From NCBI GenBank assembly GCA_032250805.1, contig JAVVEM010000012.1:12557-76556 (forward strand): a stretch of 64,000 bases of DNA, given 5' to 3'. Below, piece by piece: positions 17,813 to 27,301 of this stretch. Below the pieces are notes generated by a model. The model had not been told where the DNA came from. It saw only the letters and a program-made list of their open reading frames with translations, and did no database searches. Numbering within the stretch: position 1 is the stretch's first letter; every line of letters starts with the position of its first letter. This DNA comes from B18-G4 sp032250805. Lineage in GTDB: Bacteria > Bacteroidota > Bacteroidia > Bacteroidales > B18-G4. A program made the position numbers and the translations under genes.

Positions 17813-19046
17813 GATAATCTTGTTCATACTGGGCCTGCTGTTCGGTGGAGCGACCTTTGCGCAGGATATGTTAATTCCTTATCTTGAAACTGCCGCCCGG
17901 AACAATCCCGGCTTAAAGGCACGATTTAACGAATACATGGCCTCACTGGAGCGTGTCGACCAGGTGGGCGTGTTGCCCGATCCGCAAATCGCTTTCGGAT
18001 ATTTTATTGAACCTGTTGAAACCCGGAACGGACCGCAGCAATTTAAAATATCGCTTAACCAGATGTTTCCCTGGTTTGGATCCCTGGGAGCCCGCGAAGA
18101 CGTTGCCGCAAGCCGTGCCAGAGCAGCATATGCTGTCTTTGAAGATCATAAGGCCGGGCTTTATTTTGAGGTAAAATCAACCTATTATGATCTCTATTTT
18201 TTAAACAAAGGGATTGATATCATTCATAGCAATATACGCATACTTGAATCGTTCAGGGCCCTTGCCCTGAACAAGCTTGAAGCCGGAAAAGGATCCGGAA
18301 CCGACCCGGTAAGGGTTGAAATGGAATTGGCCGATCTGGAGAACGACCTGGCAGTGCTGAGAGATAGGCTGAGTATTTATAAGCTCAGGTTCAATAATTT
18401 ACTGAACATAGATGCAAATAGCGATATTCTTTTGCCTGATTCTCTTTGGAGTGATGACCTGCCGTACAGCCGGCAGGATATTATGGATAGCATGAGGCTG
18501 AAGAACTATGAGCTGGAGCGGCTCGATCATTTGATTGCTTCATACCGTGAGGATGAGCAAGTGGCAAAAAAAGCAGGAATGCCTTCCATCTCGTTGGGCG
18601 TTGACTACATATCGATCGGTAAAACAGATAACAGCATGATCGAACCGGCTATGAATGGCCGTGATGCCATACTTTTTCCAAAGATCGGCATAAGTATTCC
18701 GCTTTACAGAAAAAAATATACCGCCATGGCGAATGAAGCCCTGTATATGCAGAAAGCATCGGCCGGAAGAAAAGAAGATAAGGTAAATGCCCTGGAAGTT
18801 TCGTTGGAGCGGGCATATTATGAATATGAGGACAGCCGCAGGCGGATCACCTTATTTCAAAAACAAAAAGATCTTGCCCGGCAGGCCATGGATATGCTCC
18901 AATCAGAATATGCAAGTCAGGGGAAAAATTTTGAAGAAATACTGCGAATGGAAAGACGCTTGCTGAAATATTCGCTCGAACTGGAGAGGGCCTTCAGCGA
19001 TAAGCAGGCAAGTGTGGCATTTATCAATTATTTGATCAGTGAATAA
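17802..19046 (+). CDS. cusC: Outer-membrane efflux protein (TolC/CusC family)
   Basis: A 414-residue OEP-family protein: signal peptide ending GGATFAQ, then the long alpha-helical repeats of TolC-like channels (ALNKLEAGKGSGTDPVRVEMELADLENDL and a second, similar half). It forms the outer-membrane duct of the CusCBA pump. I start it at ATG 17802, which overlaps the end of cusA by 11 bases with a GAGG ribosome site inside cusA; the in-frame GTG at 17790 is less likely. Twelve bases downstream lies the membrane-fusion gene. Confidence 0.9.
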   Translation: MKTKIILFILGLLFGGATFAQDMLIPYLETAARNNPGLKARFNEYMASLERVDQVGVLPDPQIAFGYFIEPVETRNGPQQFKISLNQMFPWFGSLGAREDVAASRARAAYAVFEDHKAGLYFEVKSTYYDLYFLNKGIDIIHSNIRILESFRALALNKLEAGKGSGTDPVRVEMELADLENDLAVLRDRLSIYKLRFNNLLNIDANSDILLPDSLWSDDLPYSRQDIMDSMRLKNYELERLDHLIASYREDEQVAKKAGMPSISLGVDYISIGKTDNSMIEPAMNGRDAILFPKIGISIPLYRKKYTAMANEALYMQKASAGRKEDKVNALEVSLERAYYEYEDSRRRITLFQKQKDLARQAMDMLQSEYASQGKNFEEILRMERRLLKYSLELERAFSDKQASVAFINYLISE

Positions 19047-19057
19047 AACAAAACGCG

Positions 19058-20692
19058 ATGAACTTAACAAACAAAATATCGAAATACGGGAAAATAACCG
19101 GTTTAATTATTGTTTCCGTTATTATAGGACTTATTATCGGGTATTATTCCGGCGGTGGCCATACAGATCAATCTGAAGCTGGTAAGCAGGATGAAGTCGA
19201 GAGTATCCCTTCTGCCGAAGAGTATACCTGCTCAATGCATCCCCAGATCAGGCAGGACAAACCCGGTTTGTGCCCGATCTGTGCAATGGACCTGATCCCT
19301 GTAAGTACGCAGGAAGCTGAGCAGGATGCCGATCCGAATGAGATCAGCTTAAGCAAGGCTGCCATGGAACTTGCCAATATTCAAACGGCCAGGGTAAGAA
19401 AAGGTATTCCTGAAAAATCGATCCGGTTAATGGGAAAGGTAAAACCTGACGAGCGAAGGATAGCCCGGGTAACTGCCAGGTTTGGCGGACGGATAGAGGA
19501 ACTGTTTATTAATTACACAGGTCAGCAGGTTGAAAAAGGCCAGAAACTGGGTGCGATATATTCGCCCGACCTGATCACTGCACAGGGTGAATTGTTAGAA
19601 GCCGTAAAGCTCAGGGAAACCAACCCATCCTTTTATCAAGCTGCGCGCAATAAGCTTAAACAATGGGAACTTACTGACGAACAGATCAGCAGGATTGAAG
19701 CAAGCGAAAGCCCTGTCCTCACTTTCGAGATTCTCGCCCCGATCAGCGGTACGGTAATGAAACGGAATGTTTCGGTTGGCGATTATGTGAAGGAAGGATC
19801 AATACTTTACGAAGTGATTGACTTGTCGAAGGTTTGGGTAATGTTTGAAGCATATGAGCGCGATCTTCCCTGGATAAATACTGGCGACAAGTTGGATTTT
19901 ACCTTACAGTCGGTACCCGGAGAAAAATTTAGCTCAAAAGTGAGCTATATCGATCCCTTTATAGATCCTTCAAGCAGGATTGCCCGCGTGAGAGTTGAAG
20001 TAAACAATTCCGGGCTGAAGCTTAAACCGGAAATGTTTGCCAATGGCGTTCTCGAATCTCAGATTACCGACCAGGCCGGCTATTTGCTTATTCCCCGGAC
20101 TGCAGTGCTCTGGACAGGCGAGCGAGCCATCGTTTATCTGAAGGTCCCTGACAGGGAAAAGCCTTCATTTATACAGCGCGAAATTATTCTCGGCCCTGAA
20201 GCTGGAAACGATTATGTTGTTGCTTCGGGCCTTGAGGAGGGAGAAGAAATTGCCATGAACGGCGTATTTAAGATTGATGCTGCGGCACAACTGGCCGGAA
20301 AAGTCAGTATGATGAACCCTGAAGGAGGCAAGGTGTCGACAGGCCATGATCATGGCTCTATGGATATGGGTTCATCAGCAGATATGAGCTCACCAGATCA
20401 ACATGCCGATCATGGCATTACCGCCCAACATGCCATGGTAAGGGTTTATGGCGCATGCGGGATGTGCAAAAGCCGTATTGAAGAAACAGCAATGGAACAA
20501 AATGGTGTAATGTCAGCCAGCTGGGATTTGGAATCAGGAATGCTGCACCTCGATCTTGATGCCGATAAAATCAGTGTTGATGAGGTTGAAAAAGCGATCG
20601 CTGCAGTTGGCCACGATACAGAGAATCACCGGGCCCCTGATGATGTTTATGAAGCATTGCCTGGCTGTTGTTTGTACGACAGGCCGGAATAG
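19058..20692 (+). CDS. cusB: Metal efflux membrane-fusion protein with HMBD and C-terminal HMA domain
   Basis: A 544-residue periplasmic adaptor. Residues 13-31 are a membrane anchor. A heavy-metal-binding domain follows at 56-82 (YTCSMHP, CPICAMDLIPV; C58, C72, C75). Residues about 100-430 carry the barrel-sandwich, beta-barrel and alpha-hairpin segments of CusB/CzcB adaptors. A His/Met-rich linker (GHDHGSMDMG near 428) leads to a C-terminal HMA-like domain from about 460, with GACGMC (C467, C470), and the protein ends with a CC pair. The HMBD and HMA ends frame the adaptor with metal sites at both ends, consistent with Cu/Ag handling. Last gene of the operon. Confidence 0.9.
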   Translation: MNLTNKISKYGKITGLIIVSVIIGLIIGYYSGGGHTDQSEAGKQDEVESIPSAEEYTCSMHPQIRQDKPGLCPICAMDLIPVSTQEAEQDADPNEISLSKAAMELANIQTARVRKGIPEKSIRLMGKVKPDERRIARVTARFGGRIEELFINYTGQQVEKGQKLGAIYSPDLITAQGELLEAVKLRETNPSFYQAARNKLKQWELTDEQISRIEASESPVLTFEILAPISGTVMKRNVSVGDYVKEGSILYEVIDLSKVWVMFEAYERDLPWINTGDKLDFTLQSVPGEKFSSKVSYIDPFIDPSSRIARVRVEVNNSGLKLKPEMFANGVLESQITDQAGYLLIPRTAVLWTGERAIVYLKVPDREKPSFIQREIILGPEAGNDYVVASGLEEGEEIAMNGVFKIDAAAQLAGKVSMMNPEGGKVSTGHDHGSMDMGSSADMSSPDQHADHGITAQHAMVRVYGACGMCKSRIEETAMEQNGVMSASWDLESGMLHLDLDADKISVDEVEKAIAAVGHDTENHRAPDDVYEALPGCCLYDRPE

Positions 20693-20794
20693 CTGAGAAA
20701 GATATCTGACAGGCATGATGGGGTCCTGATCGGCTGATCGGGATGTTGGAAGGAATTCAGGATTTGGTGCCTGCTAAGTTTGCTCCGAGCTTAC

Positions 20795-21667
20795 TTATTT
20801 CGTGCTTTCGAGTGTTTTTCTGGTAGATATCCGGCCTATTTCTATCAGTTCCTCGGCTTTAAAAAAGTCGAAGGTGCCGCATGATTCTCTGGAAATATTA
20901 ATGAGAATGTCGGGGGGATGTTTTTCGAGGATCAGATGATCAATCTGATAGGTCATCGTAGTGATGGTTTTCGTGATCAGCTCAAAATATCCCAGCTTAT
21001 GTTCATGTTTGGCCGGAAGTATCTTACTCAGATGTTCCCTGAAACTTGCAATCTTTTCCTGGTAGGCGTTATTTTTTTCTTTAAGCTCTTTTTTTGTTCC
21101 CGGCAATTTTACCAAAGGAGTGTTTGCATTTACGTTTACCGCAATAAGGATATCGTTTTTAAACCTTTTAACATGCTGTATCGGGATGTTGTTCAGTACA
21201 CCGCCATCAACAAGCAGGGAGTTTTTCATTTTTACCGGTGTGATCACTGAGGGAATTGAGATCGATGCCCTGATGGCGTCAAAAATGCTTCCCTGATCAA
21301 AAACGATCTCTTCTTTATTGATCAGGTTTACGGCTATGGCCCTGTAAGGGATGGGAAGGTCTTCAATTTTTTCATCAGGAATGAATTCTTTCATTCTTGA
21401 CAGGACCTTATCTCCTTTTATCAAACCATGTGAGCTGAATGTAAAGTCAATCAGGGCGAAAACCCTAAAACGGTCGAGGGTGAGCAGCCATTGCTTAAGT
21501 TCATCAAGTTTGTTCAGTGCATAAACGCCTCCAACCAGGGCTCCCATGGATGTTCCTGCAATGGAAACAATTTCATAGCCACTCCTTTCAAGTTCTTCGA
21601 TAGCCCCGATATGCGCTATTCCACGGGCTCCCCCGCCCGAGAGTACAAGTGATACCTGCTTGCCCAT
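20795..21667 (-). CDS. Patatin-like phospholipase (RssA-type)
   Basis: A 290-residue serine hydrolase with a Ser-Asp dyad. GGGARG at 11-16 forms the oxyanion hole, GTSMG holds the nucleophile Ser40, and DGG holds Asp154. No signal peptide is seen, so it is probably cytoplasmic, acting on phospholipids or acyl thioesters like RssA/YlbK proteins. It stands alone, convergent with the metal operon and divergent from the polysaccharide cluster. The C-terminal third (about 185-290, charged and helical) lies outside the core patatin fold. Confidence 0.9.
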   Translation of the reverse strand: MGKQVSLVLSGGGARGIAHIGAIEELERSGYEIVSIAGTSMGALVGGVYALNKLDELKQWLLTLDRFRVFALIDFTFSSHGLIKGDKVLSRMKEFIPDEKIEDLPIPYRAIAVNLINKEEIVFDQGSIFDAIRASISIPSVITPVKMKNSLLVDGGVLNNIPIQHVKRFKNDILIAVNVNANTPLVKLPGTKKELKEKNNAYQEKIASFREHLSKILPAKHEHKLGYFELITKTITTMTYQIDHLILEKHPPDILINISRESCGTFDFFKAEELIEIGRISTRKTLESTK

Positions 21668-21746
21668 TGTTCGTGATTAATTTGCATGTTAACGTACACG
21701 AAAATACATATTTATTGCCATGATGATTAAAAAATTTCATCATTTA

Positions 21747-21779
21747 TTGGTGTGTGCATGCTTATCCGTTCTAGTTTTG
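21747..21779 (+). promoter_or_regulatory. Promoter of the polysaccharide cluster
   Basis: TTG at 21747-21749 and TAGTTTTG at 21772-21779 are 25 bases apart, near the ideal spacing. The flippase ATG follows 14 bases after the -7 box, so the leader should be under 10 bases. Confidence 0.6.
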
Positions 21780-21792
21780 TACTTTTATATCA

Positions 21793-23085
21793 ATGTTGAA
21801 TACAAATCCCTTTTTCAGGAAGCTTCACAACTCCGAGTTTGTCAGGAACGTGGGTACGCTGATGAGTGGTACAGCGATTGCCCAGGCTCTTCCTGTGTTG
21901 GTTTCGCCAATACTCAGCAGGCTGTATTCTCCCGAGGATTTTGGTGTTCTCGCCCTTTTCATGGCGATCGGAATAGTGATCTCTGTGGTGTCGACGGGCC
22001 GCTACGAGCTGGCCATTATGTTGCCCGAAGAAAAGAGGGATGCCATGAATATCCTGGCACTGGCTGTGATCCTCACAGCGATCACCTCCCTTATTACTTT
22101 TGTGCTGTTGCTGTTGTTTAAAAATGTAATTGCCGGATTTTTCAATGAGCCCGGCATTGTGCAGTGGCTTTATTTTATACCGCTGGTAGTACTTTTTACG
22201 GGCAGTTACAATGCATTTAACTACTGGTCGACACGGAACAAAACATTTAACCGCAATGCGGCAAGCCGCATTTCCCAGTCATCGGTAATGGTCGGAACAA
22301 ACCTGGGCATGGGTTTTGCCGGTTCCGGAGCTGCCGGGCTGATTGCCGGTTATATCGCCGGACAGTTGGTGGCCACCATCGTTCTGGCATTGAAGACAGT
22401 AAGGAATTTTTCAGCGGCCCTCAAGGATATTTCGAAGGAACTGATACTGCACAATGCCAGGAAATACCGCAACTTTCCGCGTATTAATACCCCACATGCC
22501 TTTATTGGATCATTGCAGGACCACGGTATCGTTTATGTGATCATGGCCTTTTTCAGTAAATCCATACTGGGATCTTATTCTTTTGCTTTCAGGCTTGTTA
22601 CAGCACCAACTGCGCTGATAGGATCCTCAATTTATCAGGTATTTTACCAGAAAGCCTCAAGGGCGCAGCAGGAAGGACAGGACATTCAACCCATGGTGAT
22701 CAGAATATATCGTAACCTGGCAGTCATGGGCTTCCCCATTTTTGCGATTCTCTTTTTCTATGCACCTCCCATATTTTCGTTTGTTTTTGGTGAAGAATGG
22801 ATCGTAGCAGGCGAAATTGCTGCGATCATTTCGCCCTGGCTGTTTTTGAATTTCATCGTCAGCCCTGTTTCATGCATTACCGTGATCATGAACAGGCAAT
22901 TTCAGGGGATGCTGCTCTCGGTGGCTGACGTTAGCCTGAAAGTGCTGGCCATTGTAATCGGAGGGATCAGGGGCGATGTGTACCTTACCTTCACCCTGAT
23001 GAGCATTATGTGCAGCGCCTTATTGTTCTTTAGCTTATTTTTGTTTTATAAATTTGCCGGTATCAAACATAAAACGGCATATTAA
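21793..23085 (+). CDS. Polysaccharide flippase (Wzx/oligosaccharide exporter family)
   Basis: A 430-residue integral membrane protein with about 12 hydrophobic segments. The N-terminus (NVGTLMSGTAIAQALPVLVSPILSRLYSPEDFGVLALF) is typical of polysaccharide-biosynthesis MATE-like flippases that move lipid-linked glycan units across the inner membrane. It opens a four-gene plus-strand unit with an acyltransferase, an aminotransferase and a glycosyltransferase. An overlapping frame starting at 21720 reads through the N-terminal region but has no support. Confidence 0.88.
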   Translation: MLNTNPFFRKLHNSEFVRNVGTLMSGTAIAQALPVLVSPILSRLYSPEDFGVLALFMAIGIVISVVSTGRYELAIMLPEEKRDAMNILALAVILTAITSLITFVLLLLFKNVIAGFFNEPGIVQWLYFIPLVVLFTGSYNAFNYWSTRNKTFNRNAASRISQSSVMVGTNLGMGFAGSGAAGLIAGYIAGQLVATIVLALKTVRNFSAALKDISKELILHNARKYRNFPRINTPHAFIGSLQDHGIVYVIMAFFSKSILGSYSFAFRLVTAPTALIGSSIYQVFYQKASRAQQEGQDIQPMVIRIYRNLAVMGFPIFAILFFYAPPIFSFVFGEEWIVAGEIAAIISPWLFLNFIVSPVSCITVIMNRQFQGMLLSVADVSLKVLAIVIGGIRGDVYLTFTLMSIMCSALLFFSLFLFYKFAGIKHKTAY

Positions 23086-23095
23086 CATTCACCCC

Positions 23096-23635
23096 ATGAG
23101 CAGGTTTTTCCGGTATGCCATCAATAAAATTTATACGATCTGCAATATCTTGCAGGGGATGAAAATTGCCCGCGGAGCAATGCTGCACTTTAGTTCCGAA
23201 ATCCGGAACAGAAAGAATATTGTTGTTGGGAAGAACTCAATATTATATAAGAAGCTCAGCATTTATCCTGGCCGCAATGGCCACTTCAGTCTCGGTGCGA
23301 ATTCTCATATTGCCCCCTATGGCTACTTTCTTATCGATAATCAATCACTTACTATAGGCAATGATGTTGCCATCGGGCCATTTTGCTCTTTCTTTTGTTC
23401 GTCGAATACCTGGTCATCTGAACAGCTTCTTTTTCGAAAAAACTACGACAGAGGTGATATCATTATTGGAAATAACGTATTTATTGGTGCCCAATCAGTG
23501 ATCATGCCCGGCACTACCATAGGAAATGATGTGGTTGTTGCAGCCAATTCAGTCGTGAAAGGAACATTGGCGGATGGTCATGTCTATGGCGGTTCACCCT
23601 GCAAAATCATAAAAAAACTGAATACGGATGATTAA
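23096..23635 (+). CDS. Left-handed beta-helix acyltransferase
   Basis: A 179-residue hexapeptide-repeat transferase (WbbJ/maltose-acetyltransferase-like). Repeats such as IGNDVAIGPF, IIIGNNVFIGAQSVIMPGTTIGNDVVVAANSVV and the family ending YGGSPCKIIKKL are clear. I start it at ATG 23096, 10 bases after the flippase stop; 14 more in-frame codons with a TTG lie inside the flippase gene. It likely acetylates a sugar of the exported glycan. Its end overlaps the next gene by 8 bases. Confidence 0.85.
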   Translation: MSRFFRYAINKIYTICNILQGMKIARGAMLHFSSEIRNRKNIVVGKNSILYKKLSIYPGRNGHFSLGANSHIAPYGYFLIDNQSLTIGNDVAIGPFCSFFCSSNTWSSEQLLFRKNYDRGDIIIGNNVFIGAQSVIMPGTTIGNDVVVAANSVVKGTLADGHVYGGSPCKIIKKLNTDD

Positions 23636-24878
23636 AACGGCATTTACCTGTAATTCACTGACCATCCGGCATTTTTTTCAGTTCCTCGGGGCCAGGATAA
23701 GTTTGCGAAAAGCTTCCGGCTTACGAAATACACTAATTGCCGGGGTAGCCCGGTATTTTCAGGTCGACAGGCAGTCTGTCTTTTTGTTTGGCTCAGCGCG
23801 CATGGGCTTGTATTCCATGCTTATGGCTGGCCGGAAAGATGGGAGAGATGAAGTGATCGTTGCCGGTTATACCTGCGTAGTTGTTACCAATGCCATTAAA
23901 TATGCCGGTTTGAACGCCGTTTATATTGATGTGGAGGAGGAACATCTGAACATCGACCCGGTTCTTCTGCGGCAGTCAGTTAACAGCCGGACAGCGGCCA
24001 TCATATTTACACATAATTTCGGGATCACCTGTACCGGTATCGGGGAGTTTAAAAGAGATTTTCCTGATATTTTGATCATTGAAGATGCAGCCCATACTTT
24101 TGGGTCGGTAAATTCCTATGGCATAAAAGCTGGCTTGCTGGGCGATGCTTCTTTTTTTAGCATGGAATATTCAAAACCCATTACCAGTGGTATGGGAGGA
24201 ATTGTGATCGTGAATGATGATATGCTACGGCATAAACTTACAGAACTTTATCACACGCTGCCCTTTTATCCTTTCTTTTCCCGATTGAAGATCCTCATTT
24301 CGCTGAAAGCACATCTTTTTTCATCATCCAGGTACAATGCTTTTCTGAAACCCTGGATGACTGGGTTTTTATATGTTACGGGCTTATTATTTAAGTCATC
24401 ACCCAAAGAACTAAAAGGAGAAAGACCCGATCATTACCCTGTCAGGCTTTCGGCCGGGCTGGCTTATATTGCTTCTTTGCAGGTAAGGGATATTGAAATG
24501 ATCAACCGACGGAAAGCGGTTTTGGTGAAAAAGTATTACGATACCTTTAACGGGATTCAGGGAATCAGGCAATATTTCAGTCAGGATTATAATTATGTGC
24601 GCTATCCATTGCTGTTTAACAGTGATATCCGTGTGGAAACCATCAATGCCATTAAAACTGAAATGAAAGCTATCGGCATTGTTCCGGGCGAATGGTTCAA
24701 CGATGTTGTGCACCCAAAAGGAAGCTACCGGCATTGTTATGTTGACGGGAGTTGTCCGGTGGGTGAATCCGTTTCGGACAGAATGATCAACCTCCCGGTT
24801 ACCATTCATAAGCAGCTAACGGATAAAGATCTGATAAAACTCAGAACAATATTAAAAAAACACCTTTCAGAACATTGA
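23628..24878 (+). CDS. DegT/DnrJ/EryC1/StrS-family PLP aminotransferase-like protein
   Basis: A 416-residue fold-type I PLP protein of the sugar-aminotransferase family. Asp153 in IIEDAAHTFG contacts the PLP ring, and Lys183 in MEYSKPITSGMGG is at the Schiff-base position, so it should be active. The usual substrate is a nucleotide-linked keto sugar. It is longer at the N-terminus (about 30 residues) than compact members. It starts within the end of the acyltransferase gene and is followed 13 bases later by a glycosyltransferase, consistent with synthesis of an amino-sugar-bearing glycan. The keto-sugar-forming enzymes are not in the window. Confidence 0.85.
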   Translation: MIKTAFTCNSLTIRHFFQFLGARISLRKASGLRNTLIAGVARYFQVDRQSVFLFGSARMGLYSMLMAGRKDGRDEVIVAGYTCVVVTNAIKYAGLNAVYIDVEEEHLNIDPVLLRQSVNSRTAAIIFTHNFGITCTGIGEFKRDFPDILIIEDAAHTFGSVNSYGIKAGLLGDASFFSMEYSKPITSGMGGIVIVNDDMLRHKLTELYHTLPFYPFFSRLKILISLKAHLFSSSRYNAFLKPWMTGFLYVTGLLFKSSPKELKGERPDHYPVRLSAGLAYIASLQVRDIEMINRRKAVLVKKYYDTFNGIQGIRQYFSQDYNYVRYPLLFNSDIRVETINAIKTEMKAIGIVPGEWFNDVVHPKGSYRHCYVDGSCPVGESVSDRMINLPVTIHKQLTDKDLIKLRTILKKHLSEH

Positions 24879-24891
24879 TCCGCCCCGAAAT

Positions 24892-25965
24892 ATGGACAAA
24901 TACCTGCTCATAGGAAATGGCGAAAGCCCGCACATCCTGAAATGGACAAAGGAACTGGTAAAATATTTTGAAGTTTATCTGCTTTCTTCGCAGAATGTGT
25001 TGCCGCGAATCAGGGAGTTGATCCCGGAGGAGAGGATCATTACGTTTAATATGAATATAGCCGAATCAGGAGGAAACTTCAGCTTTATTAAGATGGTGAT
25101 CCCCCTGATAAAGATCATCAGAAAAGTAGCTCCGGTTTACGTCAATGCACATTATGTTACCAGCCATGGGTTTGTTGCAGCTCTGGCATGTAGCTTTGCG
25201 GCTCCGAAATTAATCCTGATCCAGACTGCCTGGGGCTCGGATATCCTTACTACTCCGAAGCGCAATATTTTTTATCAATGGCTAACACGCTATGCACTCA
25301 GGAAAGCCTCGCTTCTTACCGCCGATGGCAAGCTTGTGGCTGAGACCATGAAAGAGTTCGCATCAACCGAAACCATGGTATTTCCTTTTGGCCTGGAGAA
25401 ACTTCCCGAAGTTGCGGTCGAAGAAAAAGACCCTGATCTTTATTACAGCAACCGCACCCTGAATGCCAATTCAAATATCGACAGGGTAATCCGGTTTTTC
25501 AGCGGTGTCATTAAAAGGAATCCCGGTGCCCGGCTGGTTATTGCCAATGATGGCCCGCTCAAGAATAAACTCATTAGCTTATGCCGGGATCTTGGCATAC
25601 ATCATGCAGTTGAATTTACCGGTTTTATTCCTGACGCAAGCCAGGATGCGTATTACCGTAAGGCACAGTTTTACTTTTCTGTTCTGAGTTCCGATGCCCT
25701 GTCGGTGTCCCTGCTCGAAGCCATGGCTTATGGATGTATTCCCATTATTTCCGACCTTCCCGACAACAGCGAATGGGTGAAGGATGAGGTGAACGGCATC
25801 ATCCTGCGCGAGGATACGGGTCTTGAAGAAATTACGCGCATGGGTGAAAAGTCTGAAGAAGCTTTTATGTTGAACCGCAGGATGATATCAGAAAAGGCGA
25901 TATTTCCAAAATCGATGCACTCATTTTATGACAGGCTGACAGCACTGAAGGCTGAATTGCTTTGA
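24892..25965 (+). CDS. Glycosyltransferase, family 4 (GT-B)
   Basis: A 357-residue cytoplasmic glycosyltransferase. The C-terminal Rossmann domain carries the nucleotide-sugar motif SLLEAMAYGCIPIISDLPDN with the E-x7-type pattern, plus VIANDGPLKNKL and VEFTGFIPD of the GT4 family. The N-terminal acceptor domain begins LLIGNGESPHILKW. It ends the polysaccharide unit. Sugar donor and acceptor are unknown. Confidence 0.88.
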   Translation: MDKYLLIGNGESPHILKWTKELVKYFEVYLLSSQNVLPRIRELIPEERIITFNMNIAESGGNFSFIKMVIPLIKIIRKVAPVYVNAHYVTSHGFVAALACSFAAPKLILIQTAWGSDILTTPKRNIFYQWLTRYALRKASLLTADGKLVAETMKEFASTETMVFPFGLEKLPEVAVEEKDPDLYYSNRTLNANSNIDRVIRFFSGVIKRNPGARLVIANDGPLKNKLISLCRDLGIHHAVEFTGFIPDASQDAYYRKAQFYFSVLSSDALSVSLLEAMAYGCIPIISDLPDNSEWVKDEVNGIILREDTGLEEITRMGEKSEEAFMLNRRMISEKAIFPKSMHSFYDRLTALKAELL

Positions 25966-26013
25966 CTTGCATCTATTTGTGTAAATCTCAGGGTCAGGGC
26001 TTTGACCAGTAAT

Positions 26014-26394
26014 TTATGGGTTTGATTTGTTTGGTTTTACTTTTTGTTCGTTTGGGACCTGTTTGTTGATCGATATTTCGTTGTCAATCTTCTTTTCTTT
26101 TTTGTGCGCAGACTTTGAAAATGAATTCATTTCATCAACAACATCCCATTCCGCGTTTTTATCTTCACCCTGAGTTTCTTCCGACTTCAGCTTATGACTG
26201 TTCTTAACCCTGAATTTTCCGCCATCATTGTCTTTGTATACCAGGCCTTGCTTTTTAAGGCTGATCAACTGTTCGAGGATGCTTAATGTGTCTTCGTCGA
26301 GTTCCATGATGAGGTTTCCATAATAGGCACCATTTGTTGATTTGAGAAATTCGATGATCTTTTTATTTATTTTTTTCCGGTCTTTGGATTTCAT
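26014..26394 (-). CDS. Hypothetical protein with winged-helix-like N-terminus
   Basis: A 126-residue very basic protein. Residues 1-70 (KKINKKIIEFLKSTNGAYYG, followed by helices and VYKDNDGGKFRV) look like a small winged helix, with a Lys/Glu/Asn-rich disordered tail. It lies 23 bases downstream of the universal stress protein gene and is probably co-transcribed with it. I recognise no family; a DNA-binding or regulatory role is a guess. Confidence 0.6.
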   Translation of the reverse strand: MKSKDRKKINKKIIEFLKSTNGAYYGNLIMELDEDTLSILEQLISLKKQGLVYKDNDGGKFRVKNSHKLKSEETQGEDKNAEWDVVDEMNSFSKSAHKKEKKIDNEISINKQVPNEQKVKPNKSNP

Positions 26395-26417
26395 TGTTGA
26401 ATAAAATATTTTTTTGA

Positions 26418-27254
26418 TTAAGAATATATTGCCAGCGGAATGTCAACAGAGTCGATAAGTTTTTCGACTGACGAACGTGTAAAGAAACGGTTCAGGAAGT
26501 TTTCGCTCTCATTCATCATGCAGAGCAGATCAATTTTTTTCTCCCTGATCATATCATTCAGCTCTGTGGTCATCTTTTCCCTGATAATATCAAAGTGTTC
26601 GGGCTCACACTCCTTCAGCTCTTTCTCCACCACTACCTTAAATCCTTCTTTTTTTATACGGGCTTCAAACTCATCCGGTTCATGTACATGGACCAGATGG
26701 AACGAAGCTTTAAAACTTTTACATAAGCTGTGTATTTGCCTGATCGCCTCTATGTCGCTGGCGCGATGGTCGGTAATATATGCAATATTCTTTGGCATTT
26801 CCGATATCCCTTCCCCGGGGATTATCCAAACGGGGATTTCTGCACTGTTAAGTATCTCAGTGTTGGAATCACCCAATACCTTTTCAATAAAGCCTTGTTC
26901 AACATGCTTTAGCAGCAGAATATCGGCCTGATGCTTGTTCAGGTAATCAATAATGCTTGGAACCCATGGTCCCTCCGTAATACTCCTTTCTATTGCCATG
27001 CTGGCAGGGATGTAGTCCTTAAATTTCTTTAAGATCTCAATGTAATGGGTTTCAATGTTCTCCTTTTGTTCTTTCAGGCTCACCATTGATGCAACTGCCA
27101 TGCTGCCCGTATATCCGGCATAACCCGATGCTGTCATAACATACAGGAATGTTAACTTGGCTTTCAGGGCTGAGGCAAGTTTAATACCGGAGCGGATCAG
27201 TGTTTCTCCACCGGATCCCGGTTCTAGAGGGATAAGAATATGTTTTGCTTCCAT
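26418..27254 (-). CDS. Tandem universal stress protein (UspA family)
   Basis: A 278-residue protein with two Usp folds (about 1-145 and 150-278). The first begins KHILIPLEPGSGGETLIRSGIKLA and ends ILNSAEIPVWIIP; the second ends SVEKLIDSVDIPLAIYS. The ATP-binding G-2x-G-9x-G(S/T) pattern is not clear in either half, so it may be the non-ATP-binding kind. It is transcribed away from the XRE regulator gene, with about 130 bases of repeat-bearing sequence between them that holds promoters for both. Confidence 0.85.
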   Translation of the reverse strand: MEAKHILIPLEPGSGGETLIRSGIKLASALKAKLTFLYVMTASGYAGYTGSMAVASMVSLKEQKENIETHYIEILKKFKDYIPASMAIERSITEGPWVPSIIDYLNKHQADILLLKHVEQGFIEKVLGDSNTEILNSAEIPVWIIPGEGISEMPKNIAYITDHRASDIEAIRQIHSLCKSFKASFHLVHVHEPDEFEARIKKEGFKVVVEKELKECEPEHFDIIREKMTTELNDMIREKKIDLLCMMNESENFLNRFFTRSSVEKLIDSVDIPLAIYS

Positions 27255-27270
27255 GTGTAATTACTTTCTA

Positions 27271-27301
27271 CAAAAATATAAAAAAATTTTACAAATATCA
27301 A
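27271..27301 (-). promoter_or_regulatory. Promoter of the universal stress protein gene
   Basis: On the minus strand, TTG at 27301-27299 and TATTTTTG at 27278-27271 are 23 bases apart. The gene starts 17 bases downstream of the -7 box. Confidence 0.6.

Noticed and set aside
21720..22121. Plus-strand ORF overlapping the flippase start
   Set aside because: It overlaps the flippase gene in another frame, and its N-terminus includes the promoter; the flippase frame carries the conserved family sequence.
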